Below, piece after piece: positions 60,943 through 64,000 of a DNA stretch of 64,000 bases. The DNA is taken from assembly GCF_024498175.1 (NCBI RefSeq), contig NZ_CP101823.1, positions 1,984,001 to 2,048,000 on the forward strand, given 5' to 3'. This DNA is from Haloplanus salinarum (lineage in GTDB: Archaea; Halobacteriota; Halobacteria; Halobacteriales; Haloferacaceae). The first letter of the stretch is position 1. Every line of letters begins with the position of its first letter. Both the position numbers and the translations under genes were made by a program. The notes beneath the pieces are model-generated. The model searched no databases. It worked only from the letters and a program-made list of their open reading frames with translations, and was not told where the DNA came from.

Positions 60943-61656
60943 ATGAGCGCAGACGACGACACCGAGATCGAGGAGGTCGAGGACATCGGCGGCGTCGGGC
61001 CCTCGAAGGTCGAGGCGCTCACCGACGCCGGCTACGAGTCGGTCGAGGACCTCAAGGCGGCGAGCCAGTCGGAACTGGCCGACATCGAGGGCGTCGGTAA
61101 CGCCCTGGCCGCCCGGATCAAGGCCGACGTCGGTGGCCTCGAAGTCAGCGAGGAGACCGAGGCCGAGGTCGAAGAGGAGACCGAGGAAGCGGAGACCGAG
61201 GAGGCGGAGACGGAACTCCGTCCCCGCGGTCACGCCGACAAGACGCCGGACCTGGACGCGGAGGCCGCCCGCGCGCTCGTCCAGAAGCGCCGGGAGAGCA
61301 ATCCGCAGTTCAACCGCCAGGACCACCACAAGAAAAAGCGCGTCGACCCCTCGTGGCGCAAGCCGCGCGGGAACCTCTCGAAACAGCGCCGGGGCATCAA
61401 GGGCAAGGGCGCCACCGTCGATGCGGGCTACCGCTCGCCGACGGCGGCACGCGGCCTGCACCCCAGCGGCTTCGAGGAGGTCCGTGTCCACAACACGGAC
61501 GACCTCGAGGGCGTCGACTCGGACACCGAGGCCGTTCGCATCGCGAGCGGTGTCGGCGCGCGCAAGCGCGAACGCATCGAAGACGTCTGTGAGGACCGCG
61601 GGATCCGCGTCCTCAACCCGACGTACATCGAAGTCGAAGTGGAGGAAGCCGAATGA
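60943..61656 (+). CDS. rpl32e: 50S ribosomal protein L32e with N-terminal helix-hairpin-helix extension
   Basis: This 237-residue eL32 has an N-terminal helix-hairpin-helix region ([20 protein letters not shown] and [17 protein letters not shown]) and a Glu-rich linker. The ribosomal core follows: [39 protein letters not shown]. The extension is typical of haloarchaeal L32e. ATGA overlap with rpl19e. Confidence 0.96.
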   Translation: MSADDDTEIEEVEDIGGVGPSKVEALTDAGYESVEDLKAASQSELADIEGVGNALAARIKADVGGLEVSEETEAEVEEETEEAETEEAETELRPRGHADKTPDLDAEAARALVQKRRESNPQFNRQDHHKKKRVDPSWRKPRGNLSKQRRGIKGKGATVDAGYRSPTAARGLHPSGFEEVRVHNTDDLEGVDSDTEAVRIASGVGARKRERIEDVCEDRGIRVLNPTYIEVEVEEAE

Positions 61657-62111
61657 CGGATCTGAGTGCACAGAAACGGCTCGCGTCCGACGTGCTCGAC
61701 GTCGGCGAGGACCGCCTTTGGTTCGACCCCGAATCCCAGAGCGAAATCGCGGAGGCGATCACCCGCGAGGACATCCGTGACCTGATCGAACAGGGCACGA
61801 TCCAGGAGAAGGACACGTCGAACAACTCGCGCGGTCGCGCCCGCGAGCGGGCGGACAAGCGAGCCTACGGCCACCGAACCGGCGCCGGCTCCCGTCGCGG
61901 GACCGCCGGCGCACGGAAAAACGAGAAGGAGGATTGGACGAGTCGCATCCGCGCCCAGCGGCGTCGCCTGCGCGAGTTGCGCGACGACGGCCCGCTCGAC
62001 GCCTCCCAGTACCGCGAGCTCTACAACAAGGCTGGCGGCGGGGAGTTCGAGAGCGTGGCGCGACTCGAAGCGTACATCCGCAACAACTACGACGTGGAGG
62101 TGAACGACTGA
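61653..62111 (+). CDS. rpl19e: 50S ribosomal protein L19e
   Basis: This 152-residue eL19 reads [20 protein letters not shown] then [20 protein letters not shown], with a highly basic middle and a helical C-terminus [15 protein letters not shown]. Stop overlaps the rpl18 start. Confidence 0.97.
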   Translation: MTDLSAQKRLASDVLDVGEDRLWFDPESQSEIAEAITREDIRDLIEQGTIQEKDTSNNSRGRARERADKRAYGHRTGAGSRRGTAGARKNEKEDWTSRIRAQRRRLRELRDDGPLDASQYRELYNKAGGGEFESVARLEAYIRNNYDVEVND

Positions 62112-62671
62112 TGGCAACAGGCCCACGATACAAGGTCCCCATGCGGCGTCGCCGCGAGGACCGAACCGACTACCACCAGAGGTTGCGCCTGCTGAAATCC
62201 GGCAAGCCGCGCCTGGTCGCTCGCGTGAGCAACAGGCACGTCAGGGCGCAGCTGATCACCCCCGGTCCCGACGGCGACGAGACCCACGCGGCCGCGTCCT
62301 CCGAGGACCTCGCGGAGTACGGCTGGGAGGCCCCCACGGGCAATCTCCCGAGCGCGTACCTCACGGGGTATCTCGCGGGGATCCGCGCGGTCGACGCCGG
62401 CCTCTCCGAGGCCGTCCTCGACATCGGTCTCAACACCGCGACGCCGGGCAACAAGGTGTTCGCAGTACAGGAAGGCGCAATCGACGCGGGACTCGAAATC
62501 CCGCACAGCGAGAGCGTCCTCGCGGACTGGTCGCGCAACCGCGGCGAGCATATCGCCGACTACGCCGAACAGCTGGACGAACCGCTGTACGGCGGCGACT
62601 TCGACGCGACGGAACTCCCCGAGCACTTCGACGAAGTGCGCGAACGACTGATGGAGGATCATGAGCAGTAA
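62111..62671 (+). CDS. rpl18: 50S ribosomal protein L18
   Basis: This 186-residue archaeal uL18 reads [20 protein letters not shown], then [20 protein letters not shown] and ends [19 protein letters not shown]. It binds 5S rRNA with L5. It overlaps rps5 by 11 bases. Confidence 0.97.
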   Translation: MATGPRYKVPMRRRREDRTDYHQRLRLLKSGKPRLVARVSNRHVRAQLITPGPDGDETHAAASSEDLAEYGWEAPTGNLPSAYLTGYLAGIRAVDAGLSEAVLDIGLNTATPGNKVFAVQEGAIDAGLEIPHSESVLADWSRNRGEHIADYAEQLDEPLYGGDFDATELPEHFDEVRERLMEDHEQ

Positions 62672-63317
62672 CGATTACGGCGACGGCTGGGAACCGCGCA
62701 CGCGGCTCGGCCGCAAGGTACAGGACGGCGACGTGACGTCGATGAAGGAGGCGCTGGAGTCCGGGCTCCCGCTGAAGGAGGCCGAAATCGTCGATCAGCT
62801 CCTGCCGGGGCTGGACGACGAGGTGCTCGACATCAACATGGTCCAGCGCATGACCGACTCCGGGCGCCGGGTGAAGTTCCGGTGTGTCGTCGCGATCGGT
62901 AACCGCGACGGCTACCTCGGCTACGCCGAGGCCCGCGACGACCAGGTCGGCTCGGCCATCCAGAAGGCCATCGACGTGGCGAAGCTGAACATCATCGAGG
63001 TCGACCGCGGCTCCGGCTCCTGGGAGGACCGCGCGGGCGGTGTCAACTCCCTGACCCGGAAGGCGACCGGCAAGGCCGGGTCGGTGACGGTCGAGATCAT
63101 CCCCGCCCCGCAGGGGCTGGGGCTGGCGGCCGCACCCACGGTGCGGAACATCCTCGAACTCGCGGGCGTCCAGGACGCCTGGACGAAGTCGACGGGCAAC
63201 ACCCGGACGACGGTCAACCTCGCGAAGGCGACGTACAACGCGCTCCGGAACGCCTCGCAGTCGCGGACGCCCGAGCGGGCGCGCCGCAAGCAGCGCGAAA
63301 CCGGGGTGACCGAGTGA
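62661..63317 (+). CDS. rps5: 30S ribosomal protein S5
   Basis: This 218-residue uS5 reads [20 protein letters not shown], then the double-stranded-RNA-binding-like [20 protein letters not shown] and the C-terminal [20 protein letters not shown]. It is important for decoding fidelity. Stop overlaps the rpl30 start. Confidence 0.97.
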   Translation: MSSNDYGDGWEPRTRLGRKVQDGDVTSMKEALESGLPLKEAEIVDQLLPGLDDEVLDINMVQRMTDSGRRVKFRCVVAIGNRDGYLGYAEARDDQVGSAIQKAIDVAKLNIIEVDRGSGSWEDRAGGVNSLTRKATGKAGSVTVEIIPAPQGLGLAAAPTVRNILELAGVQDAWTKSTGNTRTTVNLAKATYNALRNASQSRTPERARRKQRETGVTE

Positions 63318-63781
63318 TGGAGGCGCTCGTCCAGATCCGCGGCGAGGTGAACATCTCGGGCGACGTGCAGGACACGCTGGAGATGCTCAACCTGCACGCC
63401 GTCAACCAGTGTACCTTCGTCCCGGAGACCGACGCCTACCGCGGCATGATCACGAAGGTCAACGACTACGTCGCCCACGGCGAACCGTCGGCCGACGTCG
63501 TCGCGACGCTGATCCGCCGGCGGGGCGAACCCGAAACCGGTTCGGGCGAGGTCACCGACGAGTGGGTCGCCGAGGAGACCGACTACGCCGACGTCGACGC
63601 ACTCGCCGCGGCGCTGGTCGACGAGGAGACGACGCTGCGCGAGCAGGGTCTGGCCCCGTCGCTCCGGCTTCACCCGCCGCGAGGCGGACACGACGGCCTG
63701 AAGCATCCGACCGTCGAGGGCGGCCAGATCGGCAACCACACCACCGAGGAGATCGATCGACTGCTGGAGGCCATGCGATGA
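63317..63781 (+). CDS. rpl30: 50S ribosomal protein L30
   Basis: This 154-residue uL30 reads [20 protein letters not shown] then [20 protein letters not shown], and ends [21 protein letters not shown]-type region with a short helical tail. The ATG at 63317 is preferred to GTG at 63314. ATGA overlap with rpl15. Confidence 0.96.
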   Translation: MEALVQIRGEVNISGDVQDTLEMLNLHAVNQCTFVPETDAYRGMITKVNDYVAHGEPSADVVATLIRRRGEPETGSGEVTDEWVAEETDYADVDALAAALVDEETTLREQGLAPSLRLHPPRGGHDGLKHPTVEGGQIGNHTTEEIDRLLEAMR

Positions 63782-64000
63782 GCGACAAGAAAAAGCGCCA
63801 ACGCGGGTCGCGAACCCACGGTGGCGGCACCCACAAGAACCGGCGCGGCGCCGGGCACCGTGGTGGCCGCGGGCGTGCGGGCCGCGACAAACACGAGTTC
63901 CACAACTACGAACCGCTCGGCAAGCACGGCTTCACCCGCCCCGAAACCGTCCAAGACGAGGTGCGCGAGGTGACGGTTCAGGAACTCGACGAGAACGCCG
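63778..64000 (+). CDS. rpl15: 50S ribosomal protein L15, N-terminal part (cut by window end)
   Basis: The visible 74 residues begin [20 protein letters not shown], continue with the Gly/Arg-rich [20 protein letters not shown] and reach [14 protein letters not shown]. This is the typical uL15 N-terminal arm. The frame is open at the window edge. Start overlaps the rpl30 stop. Confidence 0.96.
   Translation, partial: MSDKKKRQRGSRTHGGGTHKNRRGAGHRGGRGRAGRDKHEFHNYEPLGKHGFTRPETVQDEVREVTVQELDENA

Overview
The window comes from a halophilic archaeon of the class Halobacteria. The evidence is high G+C content, very acidic proteins, a TFB-type transcription factor, halocyanin, archaeosortase A, PduO-type cobalamin genes, Cdc48, archaeal tRNAs, and a complete archaeal L3-to-L15 ribosomal operon. 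I cannot name the genus with confidence.

Layout. Bases 1-5254 hold the end of a sensor kinase, a Dna2/Cas4-type helicase-nuclease and three conserved haloarchaeal proteins. Bases 5255-10033 carry TFB, a glutaredoxin/cobalamin adenosyltransferase pair, tRNA-Val with an unusual tail array, a CBS-domain protein and RadB. Bases 10119-19336 are mostly housekeeping: RidA, LarC, Cdc48, a 7TM-type kinase, Lsm-L37e and PurF. They also contain an odd 120-nt tRNA-like element and a mini zinc protein.

Bases 19427-24006 form a denitrification-type module. It contains halocyanin, a HTH regulator, copper nitrite reductase NirK, a MoaD-like protein ending in Cys-Cys, a regulator/membrane-protein pair and a DUF420-like membrane protein. 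The nirK and MoaD-like promoters share the palindrome CGAAC-NN-GTTCG. Bases 24160-30049 hold tRNA-Leu with a duplicated tail, a second regulator/membrane-protein pair, a DyP-like plus Tp34-like secreted pair (possible iron handling), archaeosortase A, diphthine synthase and a second mini zinc protein. Bases 30152-39123 carry two UspA proteins, malic enzyme and small stress or unknown proteins.

Bases 39375-47012 are a tight four-gene PrkA-PrkA-YeaH-SpoVR operon. Bases 47764-51220 are a small accessory zone: a TnpB element with an overlapping RHH gene, an isolated element end, tRNA-Glu, a truncated PAS gene and tRNA-Gly. Bases 51440-64000 are the ribosomal operon, starting with a SPOUT methyltransferase and cut within L15.

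The strongest unexplained signal is at the tRNA genes. Downstream of all four clear tRNAs lie partial copies of that tRNA's own 3' end (T arm plus acceptor strand), separated by about 100-170 bp of hairpin-rich DNA with GAGCGAAGCGAG-type cores. At tRNA-Val there are three extra copies with a regular 122-123 bp period.
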